64,000 bases of DNA from Dactylonectria macrodidyma. Lineage: Eukaryota; Ascomycota; Sordariomycetes; Hypocreales; Nectriaceae. Location of the stretch: positions 62,001 to 126,000 of the forward strand of contig JAGMUV010000022.1 in NCBI GenBank assembly GCA_020744425.1, read 5' to 3'. A model generated the notes under the pieces. It saw only the letters and a list, made by a program, of their open reading frames with translations, made no database searches and had not been told where the DNA came from. Both the position numbers and the translations under genes were made by a program. Positions 48,671 through 58,583 of this stretch are shown here, piece by piece. Each line of letters starts with the position of its first letter. The first letter of the stretch is position 1.

Positions 48671-51600
48671 TCATTGAGTCTGAAGCCCTTCTTCGTCCTT
48701 CTGGAGCCTCTTCCTAACGTCTTCTAATCCAAGTTGATGTAAAAAGCGGTTCCATCTTCCGGCTGGAAGTGCTTTCGTCAGGCCATCTGCGACTATGTCT
48801 GTTGATTTGACGTATTTGACTTGAATTTTCCCTCTTTGAACCTCCTGTCTGAGCCAGTGATTGTGGATATCAACATGCCGCAACTTGGTCCTCAAAGTAG
48901 CTATCTCAGCCGTCACGAGGTTGATAGTCTGAGTGTTATCGCAGTCAATCTGGATAGTCAAGTCATCCAGTTGAACTGTCAGCTCCTTGAGCAGTCGGCT
49001 CACAAAGAGAGATTCCTTAGCTGCCTGTGCTAGGGCTAGGAGCTCTGCTTCTGTTGTTGATGTTGTGACTGTGTCTTGTTTGTTGGCTCTCCATCCGATC
49101 AGTCCGTTGAACAGCTTGATGGTATATGCCTGCGAGCTCTTCCGATCAGTTGTGTTGTCGGCAAAAGAGGCATCGCTAGCAATGCTGAGACCGCCGGGCC
49201 CTCCGAAGGATAGGGCTAGGTTCTTTGTGTGTGTGAGGTAGTGGATGACGCGGTCAGCCGCTTCTTGGTGGATTTGACTTGGATTGGTGAGGAATCTGGC
49301 CAATCTGGAGATGGCAAAGGCTATGTCGGGTCGGGTGTTGACTGCGATATAGAGGATTGATCCGATCTTGCGTTGGTATCGTTGAATTTCTGTTGGGGTT
49401 GCTAGCCCTGTTGCAGGCCGTAGCTCTAACTGAGTCATTGGTACTGTAGCTGTTCCTTTATTAGCTAGGTTTGCAATTTTCTCAATATAGGCTGCTTGGG
49501 ATAGCCAGATCTTCCTCGTAGGTCGGTCCCGTATGACTTCCATTCCAAGGAACCATTGTACGGGGTTGCCGCCTGTTAGTTTGTATCTCAATTGGAGTTG
49601 TCTGATCAGGTCCTTAGCTTTGTTTTCTTGTGTTTTCCTGTAGGCCAGAATGACATCATCGACATATACGAAGAAGAGGATTCCTTCTTTTCTGAAGCAG
49701 CAAGGCTCGTGTGGAACTGGTTTGTAGCCCAGCTCTAAGAGGGTCCTAGAAAGCTCCTTCTGCCACAGTAAGGGGGAGACTCTCAGTCCGTATAGAGCTT
49801 TGTTAAGCTTTAGGATAGTTCCTGCCTTCTTATAGCCAGGAGGCATCTGCATGAAGATGTCTTGATCAATTGGGGCATGTACGAATGCGTTGACCACATC
49901 GTATTGGACTATTTCTAGATCAAACTTTGCTGCAATAGCTATCAAGGTCCGAAAGGACCTTCCGGCTAAGGTAGCTGCGTATGTGTCTTGCAGCTTCCCT
50001 TTTGCTTGTTGGTCTCCTCGAACCACTAGCCGGGCCTTGCATTTCTGAAAGTAACCGTGTTTGTCTGTTTTATAGACGTACACCCACATACAGCCTAGGA
50101 CCTGTCGATCAGATGCTCGAGGGTCCTTGGCTCGGATCTCAGTCCATGACCTCATTTCCTTATGACTTTGAAGATGGATTTCTTCAGCCTTCTGGAAGAG
50201 GTTTCCCAATGGATGTCCTATGAGATCTTGATGCTTCATTGGTGCCGGAGGTAGTGCATTTCTATGCACCTTTACTCCTTTACGGATCTTCCGTTCTGTT
50301 GAGATTTGCATAGGAGATTTGGTTCCAGCTAGAAAAGCTGCTTGCCATGTGATAGTTCTGTTCCCTTGTTCTAACACATTTTGAGGTAATTGTGCGAGTA
50401 GGGCAGATAGTGGCGTATCTGGAGGCGTGAGGAAGTCTTCGTATTCTGCCCTCTTTGCCTGTGAGATTTCATCAATCGCTACTATAAGACGATCTCCTGT
50501 GAGTTCATTTGAGTCTTCCTCTTCGGGAAAATCCACCTCAATGCAGTCTTCAGTCTCTGGCTGATCAATCGGTTCGTCTTGTTGAAGGGATGCAATTCGT
50601 GCGATTTCTTCTAGGTCTGCCTCTAAAAGGTTGTCCTTGAAGTTTTCCCAGTCTCCGTTGCAGCCCTTGTCTTCATTAAAAATGACGTCTCGGGTGCTCA
50701 CTATTCGATTGATCGTAGGGACCCAGATCCTGTAGATATTTGAGGATCTATATCCGACCAAGAAGCCGATCCATCCTTTCGGCTTGAGCCGCATCTTGCG
50801 GTTAAACTTTTGTTGTGCCTCGGGGGTCATGGCATAGGCCTTGCAGCCAAATGCTCTTAGATGTGTTTGGTCAGGCTGTTTCGCTGGTTGTGGAATTCCT
50901 CTAGCTCTGGCTATCGCAGTATGCAATTGATCGTATGGTGTTTTCCAGCCTGATTTATAGTTTGGCGTTCGGTTGTATAGATAAACTGCCGTTCTGCCGA
51001 TTTCTGGCTATAGCTGATGAGGGAACCTGGCGCCTGTTCGCATAGCTCTTTCCTTATCCTTTATCACACCCCCTGAGCGTTCGGCACCGCCGTTTTGTGC
51101 TTGGCTGTATGGTGCTGAGGGCTCGATAATGATAGCTCTGTTCCGTATGAAGTTTCCAACTTGTGGTTTGACCTCTGTAATCTCATTGTCGCATTCGATG
51201 ACTTTGACCTTAATGTTATATTGAACTTCTAGGTGTTTGAAGAAGGATTTGAAGACTGTGATCACAGCCTCTGTTGTCCGAGATGTGAGGTAATAATCCT
51301 AAATGTAACCCGTTGATCGGCAGGTAAGCAACATCTGCGAGGTATAGCCACCTATCCCTTCTTCGTAGTCATGGAAATCGACAGCGATGCGTTCGCCAGC
51401 TCTCTGGTCAGACTGCCTTAGAGCCCGTCTGACTTGTCTCTTGATCTTTGATAGGCCACAGGCGTCACATTCGACTGTTGTTGGTCCTCGAATTCGCACC
51501 CCCTGAGATGCTGAGACGAGGTGTTCAAGAGCTTGCGGTCCCGGATGCCCTAGGCGGTTGTGCCAGCGGATGGCTTCTCCCGCTAAAGGAGCCCTCTTAG

Positions 51601-52072
51601 TGTGAGAGGTGAACTTGTGGGCTGCCCAAACCGCCGGGGTCATCTCTGCCGGTTGGTATTCAATGACGTATTGACCGTATAGGTCCTTGATCGGGCAGGC
51701 GATTGTCTGATCGGAATGACGGAGGGTCGTTGGATCACGTCTGTTATCCCAATAGAGTCCTTTCTTCCGTAGCTGACGTAAGGAGACTAGAGTTGTGAGG
51801 AGTCGGGGACAGTAGGCTACATCTTCAAGCAACAGGGCTCGAGTTCTTGTCAGCCTGACTATCATTGTTCCATATCCCAAAATTGGTAACTTTCGGTCAC
51901 CTGACCAGATGAAATCGCCTGGAAGGGCCGGCTGGAGATCAGCTAGTCGATTGGGGTCATTTGTGATTGAGATTGTTGTTCCAGGGTCTAGGATTTGAGA
52001 TTTTCGTAAGGGATAGTCGTTACTCTGGGCGGCAAATGCGGCGTTGACTTTAGCAATAAGCCGGCCATATAG
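48671..52072 (-). pseudogene. Copia 2 Pol, two TAG codons, otherwise in one frame
   Basis: It continues in the gag frame immediately after the gag stop with LYGRLIAK, protease-like ILDPGTTISITN, integrase HHCC (WHNRLGHPGPQALEH, CDACGLSK), IAVDFHDYEEG, then TAG near 51299 where copia 1 has Trp (GYIWDYYL), VIECDNEITEVKP, NGGAERSGGVIKDKERAM, TAG near 51005 again replacing Trp (HQLWPEIG), reverse transcriptase with FFVYVDDVILAYRK, and RNase H with SIASDASFADNTTDRKSS. Both stops are TGG-to-TAG, the coding-strand G-to-A change expected of RIP. The remaining sequence is little damaged, so the element died recently. Confidence 0.9.
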
Positions 52073-53308
52073 TTATTGGTCAGAGGTTTCCTCAATAGCT
52101 GGTTTTGGTAGGTTCTTGGACTTCTTCCGAGTGAGAGCTTTTACTTGTGCCTGGAGGCCTAGGTCTTCTTCAAGGGCTTCTCTCACCTTTGTCTGAAATT
52201 TTTCTCGAGGCCTAAACCCTTTCCAAGCTATATTTGGAAAAACATAGAAGCATCTCTTAAGGACATGGGGTAGGCCGCATGCCGGGCATTTATCCTGTTC
52301 TTCAGGAGGCCTCTGGCGCTTCGTCCTTTGCCCTTCCTTCTTCAGAGAACGGTACTGACCTTCAATGATGCGAGCGTCCTCTGGTTCATCATCCTGGGGG
52401 TCCTCCCCAGCAAAGCTCGCAGAGAATGCACCTTGGGAGAAATTCCCCGTGCGACCTGGGCCCCGTAAGGCCTCTGCATTTTTGAGCTTATTCCGGAAGG
52501 CGTTCGCTAGATCTCGATAGATAAGAGATTCATCTTGGATCAGGTTTTGTTGGCTAATTTCATAGGCTGCCGTCCAGGCAGGGAGAAGTTGTGAAGAGAT
52601 GTTGAAGAAGTCATATGCCCAGGAGCTGCAAAAGAGGGTCTCAGGGACCTTTTGTTGCTGTCCTTTAGCCAAGGCTTCCTCCCACTCTTCTAACCATTTG
52701 AGTGCTTGAGTTGCGGTCTTTGGAGGTGTTTTCATGAGGGTCAAGTATGTGTTTCGAGCATCTCGTGTTTCGTCTGCTTCTGACCTCCCGCACCGGGCAC
52801 GGAGATTGTAGTGCCATTCGTAGATCGACTTGCGCGGCTGACAACAGGTCCGAATGTAACTTGGAGAGACAGTTCGGATAATCCAGTCTTGGAGGGTTCT
52901 TAGAGACTTCCTCTGTCTTTCTGATGACTTTTCTTGAAGCTGATAGAAAGAGAGGTCCTGTTGGAAGCTCTTCTGACCTTGTTCAGTTAGGTCAGATAGA
53001 GACCATGTTCCATTGGTTATCTCCTGTATGTCATCTGAATTGGTCCCTTCAGTCTCAGGTGTTTCTGATCGAATGGTCCGTTGTGCTGCTGTTGTCTTGG
53101 TGTATTTGCGTCTTCTGATATCTGGGAAGGCCGGTTCCTCTTCAAGGAAAATCTTCCTTTTGAGGTGCTGTTGCAGACCTAGAAGGTCAACCTGAAGAAG
53201 GAATTCGTGCTCCCAGTCCGGGAAGTCCCCAGGTTTTATAAGAGTAGCTGTAAGACCTTCTTTCTGGGATTTTCTATGCAGCATCATATATATGATAGAG
53301 GGATTCAA
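52073..53308 (-). CDS. Copia 2 Gag (411 aa)
   Basis: Open frame from ATG at 53308 (MNPSIIYMMLHRKSQKEG) to TAA at 52073-52075. A coiled/helical middle (SFYQLQEKSSERQRKSLRTL, WLEEWEEALAKGQQQ) is followed by a zinc-knuckle-like CPACGLPHVLKRC (C-x2-C-x3-H-x4-C) at about residue 345-358 and a basic C-terminus. It would package element RNA in particles. The stop has the context CAA-TAA-CTA and Pol follows in the same frame, as in copia 1 (CAA-TGA-CTA). The in-frame ATG about 10 codons downstream (MLHRKSQKEG) matches copia 1's start (MSLSKPQKEG) better and may be the true start. Confidence 0.85.
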   Translation of the reverse strand: MNPSIIYMMLHRKSQKEGLTATLIKPGDFPDWEHEFLLQVDLLGLQQHLKRKIFLEEEPAFPDIRRRKYTKTTAAQRTIRSETPETEGTNSDDIQEITNGTWSLSDLTEQGQKSFQQDLSFYQLQEKSSERQRKSLRTLQDWIIRTVSPSYIRTCCQPRKSIYEWHYNLRARCGRSEADETRDARNTYLTLMKTPPKTATQALKWLEEWEEALAKGQQQKVPETLFCSSWAYDFFNISSQLLPAWTAAYEISQQNLIQDESLIYRDLANAFRNKLKNAEALRGPGRTGNFSQGAFSASFAGEDPQDDEPEDARIIEGQYRSLKKEGQRTKRQRPPEEQDKCPACGLPHVLKRCFYVFPNIAWKGFRPREKFQTKVREALEEDLGLQAQVKALTRKKSKNLPKPAIEETSDQ

Positions 53309-53346
53309 AAGATATTAAAATGGGTTGAGGCAGTGAGACTCTTAAT

Positions 53347-53524
53347 TGTCAAATGTTAGGATGTAAAAATTGTGTATTCTGTGCTTGCCGCCTATGCCTT
53401 GAGGTTTCAGGGCAAGCTTTATATACTCTTTCTCTTCTGTATAGAATCAGCTAGAAGCTGATTGCTAAGCCTCGTGGCAATAGGTGGCAATAGGTGGCAA
53501 CTTTCGCCTCTGACATATCTGACA
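53347..53524 (-). repeat. Copia 2 LTR (5' LTR in element sense)
   Basis: 178 bp, same sequence as 48469-48646, followed by the second AAAAG duplication. Confidence 0.93.
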
Positions 53525-53529
53525 AAAAG

Positions 53530-54420
53530 TCACTACTCAGTTAACTTTAAGAAATATTATAAAGTGAATTATATTATTACACTTTATATACTACTTTATT
53601 CGTCTTATTTACTTCAGCCTCTTAATATAAGGTACTTTAGGCCGCTTAAAAACGCATATAGTTAAGAAATTAAGCAGTTAATTAAATACTTAATTACTTA
53701 CGTTTTAAAAACTGACTTCTTTCTAGCTTTTTATGCTGCTTACTAAGCTGCTATAATGGAAAGTAATATTAAGAGAGGTTTTAGAGGGGCCGGGCTTGTT
53801 CCTTTAGATTTGGAAAGTGTTATATTAAAGCTTGATATATAGCTACAGACTCTAACACCTATTAAGGAGGAGGCCAGCCTCCCCAACCCTTAGGTACTTA
53901 AGATACTAAAGACCGTCCTTAAGGCCACTTCTTAATCTAAATATTTTAAAAGATGAATTAGAAGGCATTAGGGCAGCTTTCTAGCATTTATTATTAACAC
54001 ACTTAAGTTATTTTCTAAGGGAATAAAGGTAATAATGTATTAAATAGCATTATTAAAGTTAGAGAACCAGATCTTTTAATAGGCAAATGAGACTCTTAAT
54101 AAGCAGTATAGAGTAAAAAAAAACTGCTTATAGAATAGAGGGAAGATAACTATAAATAAAGGAAGGAATGTAATTAATTAGAATAATATTAATATATAGT
54201 TAGTAGTTGAATTATTAAGATATTATAGTTAAGGAAGGTTAGTATAATTAAAGGAAAGGCATTATAGAATATGTAGTAAGACTAATTATAATATAAGAAT
54301 ATATTAAGTAGTTATTATAATATTTAGAAAAGAGTATAGTAATTAATTCTAATTAATTAAATGCTTTATTATATATTTATTTTAATTTCTAAATTAAGAG
54401 TAATAATTTTTAACTGGCAA
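53530..54420 (+). pseudogene. RIP-degraded pogo transposase, 3' segment
   Basis: It resumes exactly where the 5' segment stops: SHYSVNFKKYYKVNYIITLY, LLQPLNIRYFRPLK (catalytic Asp as Asn), then a run of stops and the C-terminal coiled region, ending with a decayed CCHC knuckle near 54260-54310. No right TIR is recognisable; the sequence changes at about 54420 to a block also found around 40185 and 42510. Confidence 0.8.
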
Positions 54421-55194
54421 GCTTGTTCTAAAGTCCTTATATATAAAATATATAACTGATAAAGAAATATCTCCTTTAGCTCTTATTAGATAAGACTATA
54501 AATAACATATTTAAAATCTCCTGATTTTTAGCTTTATAATGGTATATATTATGCCTTAGAAAGCCTATCTTCCTTATATTATAACTATAAAAAACATCTA
54601 TAATAAGAACCTTTAATAAGGTTAGAGTTCAAGCATTAGACATATGTCTAACAGTCTTAAAACTCGGGACATGTCTTACCCGGTTTTATTATAACAAATT
54701 GTCCAAATCCCCTGTTAGATTAGACATGTGACTGGACAGCAATCTCTCTATAAAGCTGGGGCTTTTCTCTAGCCAGTCCAGAAGGATTAATTATCATTAA
54801 TACATGCATTTCTCAACTAATCACTTCAAACTGACTACTTTTCTAATCATCTTTTCCTGCTCTTTCTGAATCTTTAATCCCTTTTCTAATTGGTCAATTC
54901 CTTGACCCACAATCGCCGAGTTCCACTAATAACCTTTCACTCCTTTCACTCCTTCCACTACTATAGCCTTTACACTTGTTTAACCAGCATGCTTATTATA
55001 CATATTATAAAATTCGCACTATTTATTTTATTATATTTATTTATAATTAATATATATAATAAGTGAGTTAAAAATATAAAAGAGTTAGAAAATATAAAAT
55101 ATACTTTAAAATAAAATTTTATAAAGATTTTTAAAAAAATTAAACTAAGTTTAAAATAATTAAAATTTTATACTTAGCTTATTTATAATATATA
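54421..55194. other. Mixed transposon debris
   Basis: 54440-54500 is the uninterrupted copy of the locus into which the pogo element (40222) inserted. 54634-54655 contains the palindrome TTAGACATATGTCTAA, and the following 300 bp, with a TATAAAG-like box near 54750 and pyrimidine-rich end, could be a solo LTR, but no partner or TSD was defined. 54969-55005 is a RIP-mutated right end of the GCCGGTC-word MITE type. The remainder is very AT-rich. Confidence 0.45.
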
Positions 55195-55619
55195 ATATAT
55201 ATAATAAGCGAATGTCTTAAATAAGTAAGTGTTTTACTTATATTATATAGTTAAAAGTACATATTTTAGATTTTTTAAAATAAGTTATTTAATTAGTAAA
55301 TTTCTAAAGAATTAATTTTAAGCTTTTAAGAGAAAAGCTTATAAAAGAGTATTTTCTTTATATTTCTAACTAATTTATTTAGCTAATTATAAATAAAAAT
55401 AGTAAAAAGACCAGTGCAAATTTTATACTGCTAGTACTATAGGTATATATAGCTTAAGAAAGTTCATAAGGATAATATATATTATAATTAAGCTATATTT
55501 AAAACTATAGCTATTTTAAGATGAGTTTAAGTTTTTAAAAATTATTTTAAAATCGTAATTTAAAGTGAAAATCTAAGTGAGATATTCGCTTGTCTAAGAT
55601 ATTCGCTTATTATATATGT
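55195..55619. mobile_element. 425-bp MITE, RIP-mutated inverted copy of 42001-42424
   Basis: The reverse complement of this segment matches the MITE at 42001-42424 along its length, with almost every difference a transition toward A/T (for example ACGTACATGATAAGCG to ATATATATAATAAGCG, GTCCCAGACAAG to TATCTTAGACAAG). TA flanks at 55193-55194 and 55620-55621. Confidence 0.88.
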
Positions 55620-55648
55620 TATTATTTTTAGGAATTTTTTAAGCTATA

Positions 55649-55765
55649 ATATATATAATAAGCAAGCGTTATAAATAAGCAAGCATTATACTTATACTAT
55701 ATACTTAAAACTCCAAACTTTAAATTTTATAAATTAGCTAATATAGCTTTAGGATTTTTAAAATA
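55649..55765. mobile_element. MITE left-end fragment, split by the next pogo element
   Basis: Begins ATATATATAATAAGCAAGCG with a repeated AAGCAAGC word and a decayed TATACTATATACTTAAAA interior. It is interrupted at 55764-55765 (TA) by the pogo element 55766-57624. A MITE-like interior (ATAAAAATAGTTTAAAATACAG) resumes after it to about 57740. The right end is not recognisable. Confidence 0.55.
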
Positions 55766-57624
55766 ACATACTTAATAAGCAAGCGCTATAGACAAGCGAG
55801 CGCCGCACTTTTCCATCCTACACTTAACTTTCTACTTTATTAAGCAAATCTTAACAATGCAACATGCCTTAGTAAGATAATAAAGCTAAAACCCTTCTTG
55901 CCCTTTAAGCCCTTTAAAATAACCCAAAACTAAGTATCTAACACGCTATATTAATATACGAAGTAGATAAGCGAAGGCTGCGTTACTAACAGAAGGGCAT
56001 TCAGTATTAATGCAATACCATTCCTAATTTGCGTTAATTAACTGATCTAAAGGAATAGATTATTATTCAATTCATACTTAACCTAGATTCGCGAGGATTT
56101 CCTCCGTGACTATATAATATTAAAGAAATAGCTAATCGACTGCTCGCTGACTGTAATGCATTACTTATTAGCAAGCGCTAGGCTTCTAACTTCATTAGGC
56201 AATAACCAGACCTTAAGATGCGTTTTTTATATAAATATAACTATTAGAGGGCTAAATGCGAAGATCTAACTATTATTTATAATTAGTTCCGGCTTGTGGA
56301 GAATATAATTATAAAATATAGTATTAACCTAGCTAATATCTATAACTTTAATAAGACTGGCTTTATAATAAGCATAATTATAAGCGGAATAGTTATTATA
56401 AGCATAGAAAGGCATAGAAACCTAAAATCAGTCCAGCCTAGAAACCAGGAATGGGTTACGGTCATCCAGGCGATTAATGCAGAAAGCTGGGCGATCCAGC
56501 CGTTTATCGTAATTACGGGCTAATATCACTTCGCCAGCTAGTACTAGGAAAGCAACCTCCCGGGCGATTAAGCTCTTATAATAACTCAAAATGGCTAGAC
56601 TGATAATAAGACAGGTCTTAAGTGGCTTAAGCACTTCAATCAGCATACAAAGGATCGATCAGTCAGTCACTATTATCTTCTGATCCTCGATAGGTACAAA
56701 AGTCACCACTCCGTCGACTTTAAGAAATATTATAAGGAGAATCAGATCATTACGCTTTATATGCCGCCTCATTCATCTTATCTACTTCAGCCTTTCGATG
56801 TTGGGTGCTTTGGGCCGCTTAAAATAGCCTATAGTTAAGCAATTAAGCAATTAATCAGATACTCTATAACCCACGTTTCAAAGACTGAGTTCTTCCCAGC
56901 CTTCTACACTGCCCACGCTGCCGCTATGATAAGGAGTAATATTGAAGGAGGTTTTTAAGGGGCCAGACTTATTCCCTTAAACCCAGAAAATGTCACATCA
57001 AAGCTTGACGTGCAGCTACGGACTCCAACACTGGCTGCAGAGGAGACCAGCCTCCCCGACCCTTGGGTCTCGAAGACCCCAAAGACTGTGCTTAAGGCTA
57101 GCTCTCAGTCTGAATACTTCAAAAGACGAATGAGAAGACATTAGAGTAGCTCTCCAGCATCAATTCTTAAGGCGCTTAAGTCACTTTCAAAGGGAATGAA
57201 GGCGATAATGCATCAGAACGCCTTACTGAAGTCTGAGGTCCAGATCCTTCGACAGGCAAATGAGACTCTTAGTAAGCAGCGCAGAGCGACAAGAACCCGC
57301 CTACGTAAAGGAGGGAAGATGACTCTAGATAAGGGGAGGGATGAGATGGATCAGAGAGACATTAATATGCAGGTAGTGGCTAAATCGTCGAGAAGTGGTG
57401 GTCGAAGGAGGTCGGCGCTGCTAAGGGAAAGGCGCTATAGAATATGTAAAAAGGCCGGTTATAATGCAAGAACCTATCAGATTATAATTGAGATCTCTGA
57501 GGAAGAGCATAGCGATTAGTTTTAATTTATTTAATGCTTTGTTACGGTTTTATTAAGGTTTTAATTTTAAGACTAAGGAAAAGTGCAGCGCTCGCTTGTC
57601 TGCAGCGCTCGCTTATTAAGTATG
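55766..57624 (+). mobile_element. pogo/Fot1 transposon, complete ends, GCGAGCGCTGCA word type, RIP-degraded
   Basis: Left end ACATACTTAATAAGCAAGCG..., right end the inverse to 57624 with two clean copies of GCAGCGCTCGC separated by TTGTCT. TA at 55764-55765 and 57625-57626. The left TIR is more mutated than the right. It contains a single transposase relic. Confidence 0.88.
55860..57520 (+). pseudogene. pogo transposase relic with many nonsense codons
   Basis: Full-length homologue of the 40320 transposase: NNPKLSI HTH region, LDSRGFPP, ANRLLAD, SKR-ASNFI, IYNFNKTGFIISI (Asp to Asn), VQPRNQEWVTVIQAINAESW (a less mutated patch at about 56400-56520), FDVGCFGPLK, ALLKSEVQILRQANETLSKQ and a C-terminal YRICKKAGYNARTYQ, where the knuckle's Cys/His are now Tyr. 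TAG/TAA replace Gln, Trp and Arg codons throughout. Inactive. Confidence 0.88.
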
Positions 57625-57626
57625 TT

Positions 57627-58120
57627 ATTAATTTTAAATATTTAATTAAAAAGTTAATAAACTAGTATTTTTTCTAGATTTTTTAAAAAATTGTTAAGCT
57701 AGTTATAAATAAAAATAGTTTAAAATACAGTGCGAATGCCTGGAGGAACTACGAAGTAAGTTCCAAAAGGTTCCTTAAGGGACTGCAAGGTGGCTGCGTC
57801 TGGAGGAAGAAGGAAGAAAAGACTTACTGCCTAGGCTTAACCAGACCCTACAAAAGCACAGACCCTTTTGCCAAGACTTTATCGATTTTACAGTGTCATT
57901 TCTGTATTTTTACTATCACTTTTTACTATAAGCAGCAGCTTATATAGTTACTTTACCTCGAGGAACTTTTTAGTAGGGGTGGTGTGTTTGTGGTTTCTTT
58001 AAGGAAGAGATATATAGACTTTTATAATAATAAGTCTATTATACCTGTCCTACGAGAGATGGAGACGGGCCTAGTATATAACTGCCTTACAGCTTATAAA
58101 TATAACTGCTAACATGCATA
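57627..58120. other. Gene-free interval between pogo element and MITE
   Basis: 57627-57740 looks like the remainder of the interrupted MITE. 57740-58118 has normal base composition and no coding frame; it may be the 3' noncoding end of the Helitron to the right, since the MITE at 58121-58548 separates it from the helicase stop by only that insertion. An AGACTT/AAGTCT inverted pair lies at about 58015-58038. Confidence 0.35.
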
Positions 58121-58548
58121 ACGTGTATGATAAGCATGCCGGTCAAACAAGCTTGCCGGTCACTCATACTGTACGGCTAAAAGTAACAATATTAGATTTT
58201 CGAAAACGGGCTATATAACTATTAAAAATATAAAAAAAGCATTTTTAGATATTTAAAGAAAAAGAAAATAGTATAGGATTTTTCTTAAATTTTTAGCTAG
58301 CTTATTATATATAAAAATATGAAGGTACACAGTGCGAATAGGATTTTTCTTAATAACTTTATAGAAAAAAATAAATAAAGTTTTATAAAATCTTCTTAAA
58401 TATTATATTATATAATTAACCTATGTTTTAAGTTTTAGCTATTTTAGGCCTAGTTCTAATTTTTAAGAATTTTTTAAAAATTGCAATTTAAGGTATAAAA
58501 TGCAAGTGACCGGTATACTTGTTTGACCGGCATGCTTATCATGTACGT
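58121..58548. mobile_element. 428-bp MITE, GCCGGTC word type
   Basis: Ends ACGTGTATGATAAGCATGCC (58121) and inverse ...CATGTACGT (58548); TA at 58119-58120 and 58549-58550. Two word copies (CATGCCGGTCA and CTTGCCGGTCA) flank AACAAG. The interior (CTCATACTGTACGGCTAAAA) is shared with the MITE at 42001. Noncoding. Confidence 0.9.
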
Positions 58549-58583
58549 TACTATAACTTGGCCTCGGAATCCTTAGAATTACA

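Larger units (their letters stand above)
48469..53524 (-). mobile_element. Ty1/copia retrotransposon 2, full length, with 5-bp TSD
   Basis: Identical-looking 178-bp LTRs at 48469-48646 and 53347-53524 (TGTCAAATGTTAGGATG...CTGACA), flanked by the direct duplication AAAAG (48464-48468 and 53525-53529). It is inserted into a pogo transposase relic, which resumes in register across it. It is related to copia 1 in coding sequence but with different LTRs. Three in-frame stops separate the reading frame: the gag stop and two TAGs in Pol. Confidence 0.95.

Noticed and set aside
54634..54980. Solo LTR starting at the TTAGACATATGTCTAA palindrome
   Set aside because: No second copy, no defined TG...CA ends and no target duplication; kept only as possible debris.
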